Origin: Rhodobacterales bacterium
GTDB lineage: Bacteria > Pseudomonadota > Alphaproteobacteria > Rhodobacterales > Rhodobacteraceae
Length of the DNA stretch: 64,000 nt
Direction: 5' to 3'
Assembly (NCBI GenBank): GCA_025362795.1
Contig: JANYFE010000104.1
Coordinates: forward strand, 1 to 64,000
Below, one piece after another: positions 7,592 to 17,712 of this stretch (position 1 is the first letter of the stretch; each line of letters opens with the position of its first letter). The translations under genes and the position numbers were made by a program. Below the pieces are notes generated by a model. That model saw only the letters and a list, made by a program, of their open reading frames with translations, searched no databases and was not told where the DNA came from.

Positions 7592-10312
7592 GTGACCGAC
7601 ATCCCGGATACCCCTGACGCCACCGACGAAATTCCCGACCGCCCGGTTTCTCACGGCCCGCAAATCGACATCGTGGCGGAAATGAAGACCGCCTATCTCG
7701 ACTATGCCATGTCGGTCATCGTCAGCCGCGCCATTCCCGATCTGCGCGACGGGTTGAAACCGGTCCACCGTCGCATCCTGTTTGCGATGCAACAAGTCGG
7801 CAACACCCATGACAAGCCCTACCGCAAATCCTCGCGCCCGGTCGCCGACACGATGGGCCAATACCACCCCCACGGCGACAGCGCGATCTACGACGCCCTC
7901 GTCCGCATGGCGCAGCCCTTTTCGATGAGCCTCGTCCTCCTTGATGGACAGGGCAACTTCGGCTCGATGGACGGCGATCCGCCCGCCGCCTTCCGCTATA
8001 CCGAGGTTCGGATGGGCAAGCCCGCCAACTTCCTCTTGGCGGATATCGACAAGGACACCGTCGACTTTCAGGACAATTACGACGGCAAACAGCAGGAACC
8101 CACCGTTCTGCCCGCCCGCTTTCCCAACATGCTGGTCAACGGTGCCGAAGGCATCGCCGTCGGCATGGCCACCCGCATCCCGCCGCACAATCTGGGCGAG
8201 GTCATCGACGGCACGCTTGCCCTGATCGAAAACCCCGATCTCTCCACCGAAGCCTTGATGGACATCATCCCGGCCCCCGATTTCCCCACCGGTGCCACGA
8301 TCCTCGGCCGCTCCGGTGCCCGCAAAGCCTATCTCGAAGGCCGCGGTTCCATCATCATCCGCGCCAAGGTCCGGGTCGAAGAACTGCGCAAAGACCGCTA
8401 CGCCATCGTCATCGACGAAATTCCCTATCAGGTGAACAAGGCCCGGATGATCGAAATCATCGCCGAACAAGTGCGTGAGAAAAAGATCGAAGGCATCGCC
8501 CATGTCCAGGACGAATCCGACCGGATCGGCGTCCGCGTGGTGATCGAGCTGAAACGTGATGCCACCGCCGATGTGGTCCTCAACCAGCTCTGGCGCTTCA
8601 CCCCCATGCAGACCTCTTTCGCCTGCAACATGCTCGCCCTGAACGGTGGCCGCCCTGAAACCCTCGCGCTCCGCGACTTCCTGACCCATTTCATCACCTT
8701 CCGTGAAGAGGTGGTCGCCCGCCGCACCGCGTATGAACTCCGCCGCGCCCGTGAACGCAGCCATATCCTGTGCGGTCTCGCCGTCGCCGTCTCCAACGTC
8801 GATGAAATCGTCCGCACCATCCGCGCCTCCGCCGACGCGGGCGAGGCGCGTGAAAAACTGATGACCCGCCGCTGGCCCGCCCATGACATTCTGGCCTACA
8901 TCAAGCTGATCGACGACCCGAGCCACACCGTCAACGACGACGGCACCTACAACCTCAGCGAAATTCAGGCCCGCGCAATTCTCGATCTGCGCCTGCAACG
9001 CCTGACCGCTCTGGGCGTCAAGGAAATAACCGACGAGTTGGAAGAACTGGCTGGCAAGATCAAGGATTACCTGGATATCCTCGGCTCCCGCGACCGCATC
9101 ATGGCGATCATTTCTGACGAGTTGCGCGAAGTCAAAACCGCCTTCGCCGTCCCCCGCCGCACCGAAATCGTCGACTGGTCTGGCGATATGGAGGATGAAG
9201 ACCTCATCGAACGCGAAGATATGGTCGTCACCATCACCTCCGGCGGCTACATCAAACGTACGCCCCTCGCCGAATTCCGCCAGCAAAACCGGGGCGGCAA
9301 GGGCCTCGCGTCAATGTCCACCAAGGAAGATGACGTTGTAACGACGCTTTTCGTCGCCAATACCCACACCAACCTGTTGTTCTTCACGACCGACGGCATG
9401 GTCTACAAACTGAAAACCTGGCGCCTGCCGCTGGCTGGCCGCACCGCCAAAGGCAAGGCGATCATCAACCTTCTGCCCATCGCCAACGGCATTTCGATAG
9501 CCGCGCTGATGCCAGTGGACGCGCCAGAGGAGGAATGGGAAAACCTGCAAATCGTCTTCGCCACCTCTGACGGCGACGTGCGGCAGAACGACCTGTCCGA
9601 CTTCACCAATGTCAAACGCAACGGCAAGATCGCGATGAACCTGCCCGAAGGCGTCTATCTCATCAACGCCGCCATCGCCGACGATCAGGACGATGTGATG
9701 CTGGTGACAGCCCTTGGCCGCGCCATCCGCTTTTCCACGACCGACATCCGCGTCTTCAAATCGCGCGGCTCAACGGGCGTGCGCGGCATCCGTCTGGCCA
9801 AGGACGACAGCGTGGTCAGCATGGCCATCATCCGCCATTTCGAGGCTGACCCCGCCGAACGCGCCCTCTATCTCAAACAACGCCGCCTGATCGCCGGTGC
9901 CCCGGATGAGGCCGAATCCGACGACGAAGACGAAGCGACAGCCGAAGGCCAGCTTTCCCCCGAACGCTACGCCGAAATGTCCGCCGCCGAGGATCTGATC
10001 CTGACCATCACCACCTCCGGCACCGGCAAACTGTCGTCCTCGCACGACTACCCCGTCAGGGGCCGAGGCGGCATGGGCGTCAAGGCGATGGACGGTGCCA
10101 TGCGCGGCGGCAATCTGATCGCGAGTTTCCCGGTCGCGATCACCGACCAGATCATGCTCGCCACCTCCACCGGCCAGTCGATCCGGGTGCCCGTCGCCCA
10201 GATCAGCTTCCGCTCGCGCTCGGCAGGCGGCGTCAAAGTCCTGAACACCGGCGGTGCAGAAGAAGTGGTTTCGGTGGCGAGGGTGGCGGAACAGGGCGAT
10301 GACCCCGCTTGA
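7592..10312 (+). CDS. gyrA: DNA gyrase subunit A
   Basis: GyrA is the breakage-reunion subunit of DNA gyrase. From the GTG at 7592 the protein is 906 residues. I prefer this start because AGGAAGG lies ten bases upstream and the resulting N-terminus matches related proteins; an in-frame ATG at 7562 with a weaker site is the alternative. The quinolone-resistance region [10 protein letters not shown] keeps the wild-type Ser97 and Asp101 (E. coli 83 and 87), and the catalytic Tyr136 sits in FRYTEVR. The GyrA box reads QNRGGKG near residue 566 instead of QRRGGKG. An acidic insert ([12 protein letters not shown], about residues 780-790) lies in the C-terminal pinwheel domain. Confidence 0.97.
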   Translation: MTDIPDTPDATDEIPDRPVSHGPQIDIVAEMKTAYLDYAMSVIVSRAIPDLRDGLKPVHRRILFAMQQVGNTHDKPYRKSSRPVADTMGQYHPHGDSAIYDALVRMAQPFSMSLVLLDGQGNFGSMDGDPPAAFRYTEVRMGKPANFLLADIDKDTVDFQDNYDGKQQEPTVLPARFPNMLVNGAEGIAVGMATRIPPHNLGEVIDGTLALIENPDLSTEALMDIIPAPDFPTGATILGRSGARKAYLEGRGSIIIRAKVRVEELRKDRYAIVIDEIPYQVNKARMIEIIAEQVREKKIEGIAHVQDESDRIGVRVVIELKRDATADVVLNQLWRFTPMQTSFACNMLALNGGRPETLALRDFLTHFITFREEVVARRTAYELRRARERSHILCGLAVAVSNVDEIVRTIRASADAGEAREKLMTRRWPAHDILAYIKLIDDPSHTVNDDGTYNLSEIQARAILDLRLQRLTALGVKEITDELEELAGKIKDYLDILGSRDRIMAIISDELREVKTAFAVPRRTEIVDWSGDMEDEDLIEREDMVVTITSGGYIKRTPLAEFRQQNRGGKGLASMSTKEDDVVTTLFVANTHTNLLFFTTDGMVYKLKTWRLPLAGRTAKGKAIINLLPIANGISIAALMPVDAPEEEWENLQIVFATSDGDVRQNDLSDFTNVKRNGKIAMNLPEGVYLINAAIADDQDDVMLVTALGRAIRFSTTDIRVFKSRGSTGVRGIRLAKDDSVVSMAIIRHFEADPAERALYLKQRRLIAGAPDEAESDDEDEATAEGQLSPERYAEMSAAEDLILTITTSGTGKLSSSHDYPVRGRGGMGVKAMDGAMRGGNLIASFPVAITDQIMLATSTGQSIRVPVAQISFRSRSAGGVKVLNTGGAEEVVSVARVAEQGDDPA

Positions 10313-10619
10313 ATCCGCACTGCACGACCTTACCGCGAGGGGCCAGACCACCACCTACGGCACCCTCGCCCGCGACCTTGGCCTGACCGGCCCCGCCACC
10401 ATCGCCCAACTGACCAGCGCACTCGAAACCCTGATGGACCAAGACGCCGCCGCAAACCTCCCCTTCCGCGCTGCCCTCGTCAGCGGTCGCCTGAACAACA
10501 ATCTCCCCGCCCAAGGCTTCTTCGCCAAAGCCGCCGCCCTTGGCCGCTATGACGGCTCTGACGCCTCCGTCTACATCGCGACAGAACGCCGATGCCTCTT
10601 TCAATTCATCCGTTCATAA
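10299..10619 (+). CDS. Hypothetical protein translationally coupled to gyrA
   Basis: A 106-residue soluble protein starting at the ATG at 10299, 14 bases inside the end of gyrA. It opens with a short helix-rich segment ([26 protein letters not shown], residues 2-26) that resembles a small helix-turn-helix or MGMT-like DNA-binding start, then a region PFRAALVSGRLNNNLPAQGFF and GRYDG near the end. I do not recognise the family with certainty. The overlap with gyrA indicates coupled expression, and a strong hairpin directly follows its stop codon. Confidence 0.6.
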   Translation: MTPLESALHDLTARGQTTTYGTLARDLGLTGPATIAQLTSALETLMDQDAAANLPFRAALVSGRLNNNLPAQGFFAKAAALGRYDGSDASVYIATERRCLFQFIRS

Positions 10620-10656
10620 ATATCCTCGGGGGCCCGGGGGTGGAAAACCCCCGGCG
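10618..10656 (+). repeat. Intergenic ATATCCTCGGGGG element with hairpin
   Basis: Directly after the stop codon lies AAATATCCTCGGGGG followed by a 7-bp perfect stem (CCGGGGG at 10634-10640, CCCCCGG at 10648-10654, loop of seven). Closely similar elements occur at 50556-50600 and 52588-52627. It probably ends transcription or stabilises the 3' end of the gyrA transcript, although no run of T follows. The remaining bases up to trmFO (10657-10795) hold no gene I can see. Confidence 0.6.
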
Positions 10657-10795
10657 CTTGCCGCCGATTCCGCCGCCGCCAATCCGCGCCACCGCCTCCC
10701 AAGACCGAAAAGCGTAGAGACGCAAGCAAGACGCAGGCAAGACGCCAACAAGACACCCGCTTTTCATCCCCGCCAAAACCCCCTAAACCCCCGCC

Positions 10796-12127
10796 ATGAC
10801 CGAAACACTTCACATCATCGGCGGCGGCATGGCCGGGTCCGAAGCCGCCTGGCAAGCTGCCCAACAGGGCGTCCCGGTGACGATCCACGAGATGCGCCCC
10901 GCCAAGGGAACCTTCGCCCACCGCACCGGCGATTTTGCAGAAATGGTCTGCTCCAACTCCTTCCGCTCCGATGACGACACCCGCAATGCCGTGGGCCTTT
11001 TGCACTGGGAAATGCGTGCCGCAGACGGCTTGATCATGGAAATGGCTACCGCTCACCGGCTCCCCGCTGGCGGTGCCCTTGCCGTTGACCGCGATCCGTT
11101 CGCCGCCGCCGTCACCGCAAAACTCCTGTCCCATCCGCTGATTTCCACGTCTTATGAGGATGTTACCGAACTTCCCTCATCAGGAAATTGGATCATCGCC
11201 ACCGGCCCTCTGACGTCAACCGGCCTGGCTCAGTCAATCCGTCAAGCCACCGGCGCCGATGCCTTGGCCTTCTTCGACGCCATCGCCCCCATCGTCTATG
11301 CCGACACAATCGACATGTCCGTGGCCTGGCTGCAATCGCGCTACGACAAGGGCGAAACTGTTGAAGAACAGACCGCCTACATCAACTGCCCGATGACCCG
11401 CGACCAGTATAACGCCTTCGTCGACGCGCTCCTTGCCGCCGACAAAACCGAATTTCACGAGGGCGAAACGGCTGGCTATTTCGACGGCTGCCTGCCCATC
11501 GAGGTGATGGCCGAGCGCGGCCGCGAAACCCTGCGTTTTGGCCCGATGAAGCCGGTCGGCCTGACCAATTCTCATGATCCGCAGGTCAAACCCTACGCCG
11601 TTGTCCAACTCCGCCGCGACAACAAACTTGGCACGCTTTACAACATCGTCGGCTTCCAGACCAAGATGAAGTACGGCGCACAACTTGTTGTTTTCAAACT
11701 CATTCCCGGCCTTCACAACGCCAGTTTTGCCCGCCTCGGCGGAATTCACCGCAACACATTCATCAATTCCCCCACGCTGCTCGACAGCCAGATGCGCCTG
11801 AAATGCCATCCGCATATCCGCTTTGCAGGCCAGATCACCGGCGTCGAAGGCTATGTCGAATCCGCTGCGATGGGCCTTCTTGCAGGTCGCATGGCCGCCG
11901 CCGAACTGCAAGGCAGAACCCTTGACCCACCACCGTCTGAGACCGCTACCGGCGCGCTCATCACCCACATCACCGGTGGCGCGGATGCCAAAACCTTCCA
12001 GCCGATGAACGTCAACTTCGGCCTGTTCCCCCCGATCGACGCCAAAGGTGGCCGCAAAGGCCGCAAGGACCGCTATCTCGCCTACACCGACCGCGCCAAG
12101 GCTGCGTTCACTGAATGGCTGTCGTAA
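10796..12127 (+). CDS. trmFO: tRNA (uracil-5-)-methyltransferase TrmFO, folate- and FAD-dependent
   Basis: TrmFO makes 5-methyluridine at position 54 of tRNA using methylene-tetrahydrofolate and FADH2. The 443-residue protein opens with a Rossmann FAD site ([12 protein letters not shown], residues 7-18), then [12 protein letters not shown] with Cys52 and [13 protein letters not shown] with Cys198, the two cysteines used in catalysis. GLLAGRMAA and the C-terminal NVNFGLFPP region complete the GidA-like family pattern. The 3' end overlaps gluQ by 13 bases, so two tRNA-modifying genes are coupled. Confidence 0.95.
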   Translation: MTETLHIIGGGMAGSEAAWQAAQQGVPVTIHEMRPAKGTFAHRTGDFAEMVCSNSFRSDDDTRNAVGLLHWEMRAADGLIMEMATAHRLPAGGALAVDRDPFAAAVTAKLLSHPLISTSYEDVTELPSSGNWIIATGPLTSTGLAQSIRQATGADALAFFDAIAPIVYADTIDMSVAWLQSRYDKGETVEEQTAYINCPMTRDQYNAFVDALLAADKTEFHEGETAGYFDGCLPIEVMAERGRETLRFGPMKPVGLTNSHDPQVKPYAVVQLRRDNKLGTLYNIVGFQTKMKYGAQLVVFKLIPGLHNASFARLGGIHRNTFINSPTLLDSQMRLKCHPHIRFAGQITGVEGYVESAAMGLLAGRMAAAELQGRTLDPPPSETATGALITHITGGADAKTFQPMNVNFGLFPPIDAKGGRKGRKDRYLAYTDRAKAAFTEWLS

Positions 12128-13041
12128 CCCGCTTCGCCCCCAGCCCCACAGGCCCCCTGCATCTGGGCCATGCCTATTCTGCATTGCTGGCCCATGACAT
12201 GGCACGGGCCGAAGGCGGCGTCTTCCTGCTGCGAATCGAGGATATCGACCCACAGCGCTGCAAGCGCGAATGGGAAGCGCAATTGATCGACGATCTCGGC
12301 TGGCTTGGCATCACCTGGGATTCCGAACCCCACCGTCAGTCAGAACGCCTGCCAGTCTACCAACAGGCCCTCGACAGCCTGTGGCAACGCGGACTTTTGT
12401 ACCCCTGCACCTGCACCCGTCGTGACATCGAAGGCGCCCTGTCTGCACCACAAGAGGGGGTCGCCTTCCCCGCAGGTGCGGACGGGTTGATCTATCCGGG
12501 GACGTGCCGCGACACGTTGCAGCTTGAACGCAGTTTCCCCGAAGCCCATCCCCGCCCGACGGAGGCGACATTGCGTGTTGATATGGGGTTGGCGGTCCAC
12601 GCAAACAGCATTTTCACGCATCGCATCGACACCCCGGAAGGGGGATGGCATTGGTATGCGGGCTATCAGGAAACCAGCCATGGGCCTGACCGCAGGTCCG
12701 GGCTGATCGAGTTTACGCCGCAGGACATGATTCAGGGCGTGGGCGATTTCGTGATCGCCCGGCGCGAGATGGGCACCTCCTACCACCTTTCTGTGGTCCT
12801 CGATGATGCTGCCCAAGGCGTAAACCTTGTGGTCCGTGGCGAGGATCTGGCAGCGGCCACACGGATCCATGTCGTTCTGCAAAACCTCCTCGGCCTGCCC
12901 ACCCCCACCTATCACCACCACCGCCTGATTCGCGACGATCAGGGAAAGCGCCTGGCCAAGCGCGACGACGCCCGCGCTCTGTCGAAATACCGGGCCGAAG
13001 GTGCGACCCCCGCCGATATTCGCCGGATGGTCGGCGTGTAG
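12115..13041 (+). CDS. gluQ: Glutamyl-Q tRNA(Asp) synthetase
   Basis: This GluRS paralogue attaches glutamate to queuosine 34 of tRNA-Asp. The 308-residue protein is only the catalytic Rossmann half: [13 protein letters not shown] at 7-19 is the HIGH region, and KRLAKRD at 278-284 replaces KMSKS. The zinc-site cysteines (PCTCTRRD and YPGTC) characteristic of GluQ are present, and the anticodon-binding domain is absent, which separates it from gltX at 36.8 kb. Its start lies inside trmFO. A hairpin terminator follows immediately after the stop codon. Confidence 0.93.
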   Translation: MAVVTRFAPSPTGPLHLGHAYSALLAHDMARAEGGVFLLRIEDIDPQRCKREWEAQLIDDLGWLGITWDSEPHRQSERLPVYQQALDSLWQRGLLYPCTCTRRDIEGALSAPQEGVAFPAGADGLIYPGTCRDTLQLERSFPEAHPRPTEATLRVDMGLAVHANSIFTHRIDTPEGGWHWYAGYQETSHGPDRRSGLIEFTPQDMIQGVGDFVIARREMGTSYHLSVVLDDAAQGVNLVVRGEDLAAATRIHVVLQNLLGLPTPTYHHHRLIRDDQGKRLAKRDDARALSKYRAEGATPADIRRMVGV

Positions 13042-13065
13042 GTCGGGGTTCACCCCGACTCTTCT
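13042..13065 (+). terminator. Likely intrinsic terminator after gluQ
   Basis: GTCGGGG at 13042-13048 pairs perfectly with CCCCGAC at 13053-13059 across a TTCA tetraloop, followed by the T-rich TCTTCT. It begins the base after the gluQ stop. The T-tract is imperfect, so partial termination is possible. The region between 13066 and 13116 separates it from the convergent tdh gene. Confidence 0.65.
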
Positions 13066-13116
13066 CATGTCGTATATAATTATATCAATGCCTTACCAAA
13101 TATTTCACGCGTGCAA

Positions 13117-14142
13117 TCACCCCCAGTCCAGCACCACCTTGCCCGACAACCCCGACCGCATCACCTCGAACCCCGTCGCAAAATCCGCCACCCCGAACCG
13201 GTGCGTGATCACCTTCCGCACGTCTAGCCCGTTTTCCAGCATGGCGATCATCTTGTACCAGGTCTCGAAAATCTCCCGCCCATACACCCCCTTGATCGTC
13301 AGCGCCTTGAACACGATCCGGCTCCAGTCGACCGGAGATTTGCCAGGCGGTATCCCCAGCATGGCAATCTTGCCGCCCATCACCATCGCCTCGATCATCT
13401 GATCCAAAGCCTGCTGATTTCCAGACATCTCCATCCCGACATCAAACCCTTCCGACATCTTCAGCCGCGCCATAACGGTCCGCAAATCCTCGACAGCCAC
13501 ATTCACCGGTGTCACATCCGCCACGTCTGCCGCCAAAGCCAACCGCGCTGCATTCACGTCGGTGATCACCACATGGCGCGCGCCCACATGCCGTGCCACC
13601 GCCGCCGCCATGATCCCGATTGGTCCGGCGCCCGTGATCAGCACGTCCTCGCCAATCAAATCAAAGCTCAACGCCGTATGCACCGCGTTGCCCAACGGGT
13701 CCAGAATGGCCCCGATCTCATCGTCGATTGCATCGGGCAACGGCACGACATTGAACGCCGGCAGCCGCAGATATTCCGCAAACGCGCCCGCCTCATTGAC
13801 TCCAATGCCCCGCGTCGCAGGGTCCAGATGGAATTTCCCCGCCCGCGATTGCCGCGACAGTTTGCCAATCAGATGCCCCTCGCCCGAACATCTTTGCCCG
13901 ATGGCAAGCCCCTGCACCAAAGCCCCCATTGCCACGATCTCGCCCGCAAACTCATGCCCCGTGACCAGCCCCACCGGCACCGTCCGCGCCGCCCATTCGT
14001 CCCAGTTCCAGATGTGAATGTCCGTGCCGCAAATTCCGGTCTTCTTGACCTTGATCAGCACATCTTCCGGTCCGATCTCCGGCTCCGGACGATCCTCCAT
14101 CCACAGCCCGACTTCACCGCGCGACTTTGCCAGAACCTTCAT
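13117..14142 (-). CDS. tdh: L-threonine 3-dehydrogenase, lacking structural-zinc cysteines
   Basis: Tdh oxidises L-threonine to 2-amino-3-ketobutyrate with NAD; kbl next to it cleaves the product. The 341-residue MDR protein keeps the catalytic zinc ligands Cys38, His63 and Glu64, Thr40 and His43 of the proton relay, and the NAD motif GAGPIG at 171-176. The lobe that binds structural zinc in E. coli Tdh through Cys93, 96, 99 and 107 has Gly93, Ser96, Ser99 and Asp107 here, so that zinc cannot bind as usual. Length and remaining motifs are normal. The start overlaps the kbl stop by four bases (ATGA). Confidence 0.93.
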   Translation of the reverse strand: MKVLAKSRGEVGLWMEDRPEPEIGPEDVLIKVKKTGICGTDIHIWNWDEWAARTVPVGLVTGHEFAGEIVAMGALVQGLAIGQRCSGEGHLIGKLSRQSRAGKFHLDPATRGIGVNEAGAFAEYLRLPAFNVVPLPDAIDDEIGAILDPLGNAVHTALSFDLIGEDVLITGAGPIGIMAAAVARHVGARHVVITDVNAARLALAADVADVTPVNVAVEDLRTVMARLKMSEGFDVGMEMSGNQQALDQMIEAMVMGGKIAMLGIPPGKSPVDWSRIVFKALTIKGVYGREIFETWYKMIAMLENGLDVRKVITHRFGVADFATGFEVMRSGLSGKVVLDWG

Positions 14143-15326
14143 GCCAACACCCCAGTTTCCCGCCCCGCCTCGGCAAAGGCCGCCAAAGCAAAATCCAGAT
14201 CAGCGCGGGTCAACGCCGCATTCATCTGCGTCCTGATCCGCGCCGCCCCCCGTGGCACCACCGGGAAAAAGAACGCCGACACCATCACACCCCGCGCGTC
14301 CAGCGCGCGGGCAAATGCCTGCGCCAGCGGTGCCTCACCCATCATAACCGGAATGATCGGATGTTCCCCCGCCAGCAGCCTGAACCCCAGACCCGCCAAA
14401 CCCGCCCGCCAATAGTGCGCGTTTTCAAACAGTTGCGCCCGCTGCGTATCTGCCGCCTCCACGATATCCAGTGCCGCCAGCGCCGCGCCGACCACCGCAG
14501 GCGGCAGCGCGTTCGAGAACAGATACGGCCGCGCCCGCTGTCGCAGTAGATCCACAACCGGTGCAGAGGCCGCGACATAGCCACCCAGGGCGCCGCCCAA
14601 AGCTTTGCCCAAAGTCCCGGTCAGAATGTCTACCTTGACCCCGGCGTGTGCAGGTGTTCCGCGCCCCTGCGGCCCGATGAACCCGGTTGCATGGCAATCA
14701 TCCACCATCACAATCGCATCAAACTTATCCGCCAACACCCTGATTTCTTTTAGTTTCGCCAGATATCCGTCCATAGAGAACACGCCATCTGTCGCGACCA
14801 GAATGTACCTCGCACCTTCCGCCCGCGCCTTGACCAGTTGCGCCGCCAGATCCGCCATATCCGAATTCGCATAGCGATAGCGTCGTGCCTTGCACAACCG
14901 GACCCCATCAATGATCGAGGCATGGTTCAGACTGTCAGAGATGATCGCGTCCTCCTCTCCCAAAAGCGGCTCGAACAGCCCGCCATTGGCATCGAAACAT
15001 GACCCGAACAGAATCGCCGCCTCCATCCCCAGAAACTGCGCCAACCGGGCTTCCAACGCGGCATGAATATCCTGCGTCCCGCAGATAAACCGCACCGAGG
15101 CCATGCCGAACCCATGGCCCCGCATCGCCACCTCTGCAGCCGCAATCAACCGGGGATCGTCAGCCAACCCAAGGTAATTGTTGGCACAAAGGTTAAGCAT
15201 TGATCGCCCGCCAACCGTCACATGTGCGCCCTGAGCGCCCTCGATAAAGCGTTCCCGCTTGACCAGACCCTCGGCCTCGATCCCACTCAGCACACCTCGC
15301 AAGTGCTCCAAAAACCCATCAGCCAT
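14139..15326 (-). CDS. kbl: Glycine C-acetyltransferase (2-amino-3-ketobutyrate CoA ligase)
   Basis: Kbl is a PLP enzyme of the alpha-oxoamine synthase family that splits 2-amino-3-ketobutyrate with CoA into glycine and acetyl-CoA. The 395 residues contain [16 protein letters not shown] at 45-60, [11 protein letters not shown] at 131-141, the VDDCHATG motif at 208-215 and the PLP lysine K241 in [10 protein letters not shown]. The ATG at 15326 is chosen because the protein then starts like E. coli Kbl and leaves room for a promoter about 65 bases upstream; the frame remains open further upstream. It is the first gene of the kbl-tdh operon. Confidence 0.95.
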   Translation of the reverse strand: MADGFLEHLRGVLSGIEAEGLVKRERFIEGAQGAHVTVGGRSMLNLCANNYLGLADDPRLIAAAEVAMRGHGFGMASVRFICGTQDIHAALEARLAQFLGMEAAILFGSCFDANGGLFEPLLGEEDAIISDSLNHASIIDGVRLCKARRYRYANSDMADLAAQLVKARAEGARYILVATDGVFSMDGYLAKLKEIRVLADKFDAIVMVDDCHATGFIGPQGRGTPAHAGVKVDILTGTLGKALGGALGGYVAASAPVVDLLRQRARPYLFSNALPPAVVGAALAALDIVEAADTQRAQLFENAHYWRAGLAGLGFRLLAGEHPIIPVMMGEAPLAQAFARALDARGVMVSAFFFPVVPRGAARIRTQMNAALTRADLDFALAAFAEAGRETGVLA

Positions 15327-15389
15327 CACATAAATCCCTCCACGTTGACCTCGCCCAGCAGCCGACCAACCGCGATGTCCATATAACGG

Positions 15390-15419
15390 ATTATATTCCG
15401 TAATCACGGAATCTTTCAA
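15390..15419 (-). promoter_or_regulatory. kbl-tdh promoter with palindromic operator in the spacer
   Basis: Read on the minus strand, TTGAAA (15419-15414) and TATAAT (15395-15390) are separated by 18 bases, a near-consensus sigma-70 promoter. The spacer and flanks hold a perfect inverted repeat, ATTCCGTGATTACGGAAT (15412-15395): 7-bp arms separated by GATT. A second half-site ATCCGT follows the -10 box. The site is placed to block RNA polymerase. The upstream helix-turn-helix/cupin regulator is the natural candidate to bind it, by position only. Confidence 0.75.
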
Positions 15420-15468
15420 GACATTCGCTGCCAGACATTTGGGGAACTAGGCGCTGGCCCCCTCCCGC

Positions 15469-16029
15469 TCAGCTGTCCTGCACGATCAATATCGCCCGCG
15501 CCGCCCCGTCCATCGCATGAATTTCATGGTTGCGATCCGCTGGATACCGCGCCGTATCTCCCGGTCCCAGGCGAGATTCCTCTTCGCCGGAAATCACCCG
15601 CAAATTCCCCGAAATCACCGTCAAACTCTCGCGGCACCCCGGCGAATGCGGGTCCGAAACCAGCCCGCCGCCCACACCAAAGCTCAGATCATAGACCTCA
15701 TGTTCGCCCACCGCTTCGGCGGGTGACAGAATTCGGATGATCAGCCCGTGCCCGCGTCCAGCGATAATTGGGGCTGCTTCCGCCCGCACGATTTCGATCC
15801 CCGGGCGTGGCCGCCCCTCCAGAAGCCCCGCGAAGTCCACCTGCAAGGCCTGGGTCAGATTCCACAGGGTTGCCACCGTCGGGGAACTTTCGCCGCGCTC
15901 GATCTGTGACACCATCGACCGGCTGACGCCCGACAATCTCGCGACCGCGTCCAGTGACAGTCCACGGGTTTTCCGCGCTTCACGCAACGACGCTGCCAGC
16001 CGGTCATGGATTTCAGAACGTGGAGTCAT
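15469..16029 (-). CDS. XRE-family regulator with C-terminal cupin domain
   Basis: This 186-residue protein has an N-terminal helix-turn-helix (about residues 6-62; LDAVARLSGVSRSMVSQIERGESSPT) and a C-terminal cupin (about 100-180), the layout of regulators such as PuuR and SutR that sense small metabolites. MTPRSEIHDR is taken as the start; a start twelve codons upstream is possible. It lies directly upstream of kbl-tdh on the same strand, 142 bases away, and a palindromic operator lies in the gap between them. Control of threonine/glycine catabolism is therefore likely but not shown. Confidence 0.88.
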   Translation of the reverse strand: MTPRSEIHDRLAASLREARKTRGLSLDAVARLSGVSRSMVSQIERGESSPTVATLWNLTQALQVDFAGLLEGRPRPGIEIVRAEAAPIIAGRGHGLIIRILSPAEAVGEHEVYDLSFGVGGGLVSDPHSPGCRESLTVISGNLRVISGEEESRLGPGDTARYPADRNHEIHAMDGAARAILIVQDS

Positions 16030-16068
16030 GGCCCGCACTAAAGGCGACCGACGCCGGTGCGTCAACTG

Positions 16069-17457
16069 TTAGGTGCCGCAGAACGTGACATAGGGTGCCA
16101 GCCCTTCGGGTGCGGGCAAGACAAACCCCTCCCGCCCCGCTTCTGGCCCGAACGGATCGCGCACCGCCGCCAACAGCGCCTCGAACGGCGCCATGTCGTC
16201 CGCCGTCGCCGCCACCAGCGCGGCTTCTACCCGATGATTGCGGGGAATGACCGCCGGGTTGGCCGCCATGATGCGCGCCTCGAACCCCGGCTCCACACGG
16301 GCCAGCCATACCGCTCGCCATGCACGCAATTCCGGCACATCGAACAACCGCCGGAAGGTCAGCGTCCAATCCGCCCCCACCATCGCCTTTAGCAGCCCTT
16401 CAATCAGCGCCCCGTCTCCAGCATCTTCTCCCAACAGGCCAAGCTTCAACCGCATCACTTGCAGCCAGTTGCGCTGATATGTTCCGGCAATCGCCGCCAG
16501 CCGCTCATTCGCAAGATCGACAGCCTTCGCCTCATCCGCGTCAAAGAATGGCAGCAGCGTCTCGGCCAGCCGCGCCAGATTCCACGTCATTATGGCAGGC
16601 TGGTTGCCATAAGCATACCGCCCCTGCCGGTCGATAGAGGAAAATAACGTTCCGGGTGCATAGGCATCCATGAAGGCGCAGGGCCCATAGTCAATCGTCT
16701 CGCCCGACAGCGCCATGTTGTCGGTGTTCATCACGCCATGCACAAACCCCAACCCCATCCATTGTGCAATCAGCCGCGCCTGACGTGCCACAACCGCATC
16801 AAACAGGGCCAGCGCCGGAACCTCTGCCGCCGCCGCCTGTGGGTAATGCCGCGCAATCGTATAGGCCATCAGGGCGGCCAGTTTGTCTGCCTCCCCCCGC
16901 GCCGAGAAAAACTGAAAAGTGCCGACCCGGATATGGCTGGCCGCGACCCGCGCCACCACCGCCCCCGGAAGCGAACCCGCTTCGCGCAAAACATTCTCGC
17001 CCGTCGCAACCACCGCCAGACACCGCGTCGTCGGCGCCCCCAAAGCCGCCATCGCCTCGGAAATCAGGTATTCCCGCAGCATCGGCCCGACGGCGGCCTT
17101 ACCATCGCCGCCGCGCGAAAACGGCGTGCGGCCAGAGCCTTTCAGCTGCAAATCCCACCGCCGCCCATCCGGACCGCGAAACTCGCCCAGCAAATGCGCC
17201 CGCCCGTCGCCAAGCTGCGGTGAAAACCCGCCAAACTGGTGCCCGGCATAGGCCAGCGCCGCAGGCTCCGCCCCCGCTGGCACTGTCGCCCCCGAAAGCC
17301 AATTGGCAGCATCAGCCTCGGTCAGGTCCAGCCCCAGATCGTCGGCAAGTCCCCGGTTCAGCACCAACAGTTTCGGTGCCGGCGCGACAGCCGGATCCAA
17401 CCGCAGATATGTCCCCGGCAGATCGCGCAGATAACTGTTGTCAAAGCGAAAGGTCAT
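16069..17457 (-). CDS. selO: Protein adenylyltransferase SelO (YdiU family)
   Basis: SelO is a pseudokinase that transfers AMP from ATP to Ser/Thr/Tyr residues of proteins, with a role in oxidative-stress responses in E. coli. The 462-residue protein shows the family blocks YAGHQFGGFSPQLGDGRAHLLGE (split at residues 70-92), LQLKGSGRTPFSRGGDGKA, the inverted-kinase nucleotide site LREYLISEAM and the catalytic HGVMNTDN...IDYGPCAFMD. It ends in TFCGT, where Cys takes the place of the selenocysteine found in some homologues. The second of two adjacent ATG codons is taken as the start. Confidence 0.93.
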   Translation of the reverse strand: MTFRFDNSYLRDLPGTYLRLDPAVAPAPKLLVLNRGLADDLGLDLTEADAANWLSGATVPAGAEPAALAYAGHQFGGFSPQLGDGRAHLLGEFRGPDGRRWDLQLKGSGRTPFSRGGDGKAAVGPMLREYLISEAMAALGAPTTRCLAVVATGENVLREAGSLPGAVVARVAASHIRVGTFQFFSARGEADKLAALMAYTIARHYPQAAAAEVPALALFDAVVARQARLIAQWMGLGFVHGVMNTDNMALSGETIDYGPCAFMDAYAPGTLFSSIDRQGRYAYGNQPAIMTWNLARLAETLLPFFDADEAKAVDLANERLAAIAGTYQRNWLQVMRLKLGLLGEDAGDGALIEGLLKAMVGADWTLTFRRLFDVPELRAWRAVWLARVEPGFEARIMAANPAVIPRNHRVEAALVAATADDMAPFEALLAAVRDPFGPEAGREGFVLPAPEGLAPYVTFCGT

Positions 17458-17534
17458 CACATCCCCCTTGCGATCATAGGACGCCCGAAACCTCCCAGCA
17501 AGTCTTGGGCCGGCACCTGAGAACTCTGTGAAGT

Positions 17535-17611
17535 TGGTCGGGGCGAGAAGATTCGAACTTCCGACCTACGGTACCCAAAACCGTCGCGCTACCAGACTGC
17601 GCTACGCCCCG
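17535..17611 (-). tRNA. tRNA-Pro (UGG)
   Basis: On the minus strand a full cloverleaf can be folded. The acceptor stem CGGGGCG pairs with CGCCCCG, followed by discriminator A and an encoded CCA. The D-arm contains AGTCTGGTAG, the anticodon stem ACGGT/ACCGT holds the loop TTTGGGT with anticodon TGG, and the T-loop is GTTCGAATC. It decodes CCA and, by wobble, other proline codons. It stands alone between selO and a DUF192 gene. Confidence 0.97.
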
Positions 17612-17712
17612 ACTGACGGCTTCCTAATGCGCATTCCGAAAAGTGTGAAGCGGTTTTCGGGCAAAATTCGCGATAAGGTAAAACTCTGTGCTTTGCACCG
17701 TGCGAAACTCCG

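Noticed and set aside
7457-9286. A 609-residue minus-strand frame opposite gyrA
   Set aside because: Antisense to gyrA; its repeats of GDDG and FDL are produced by the third-position G/C bias of the sense gene.
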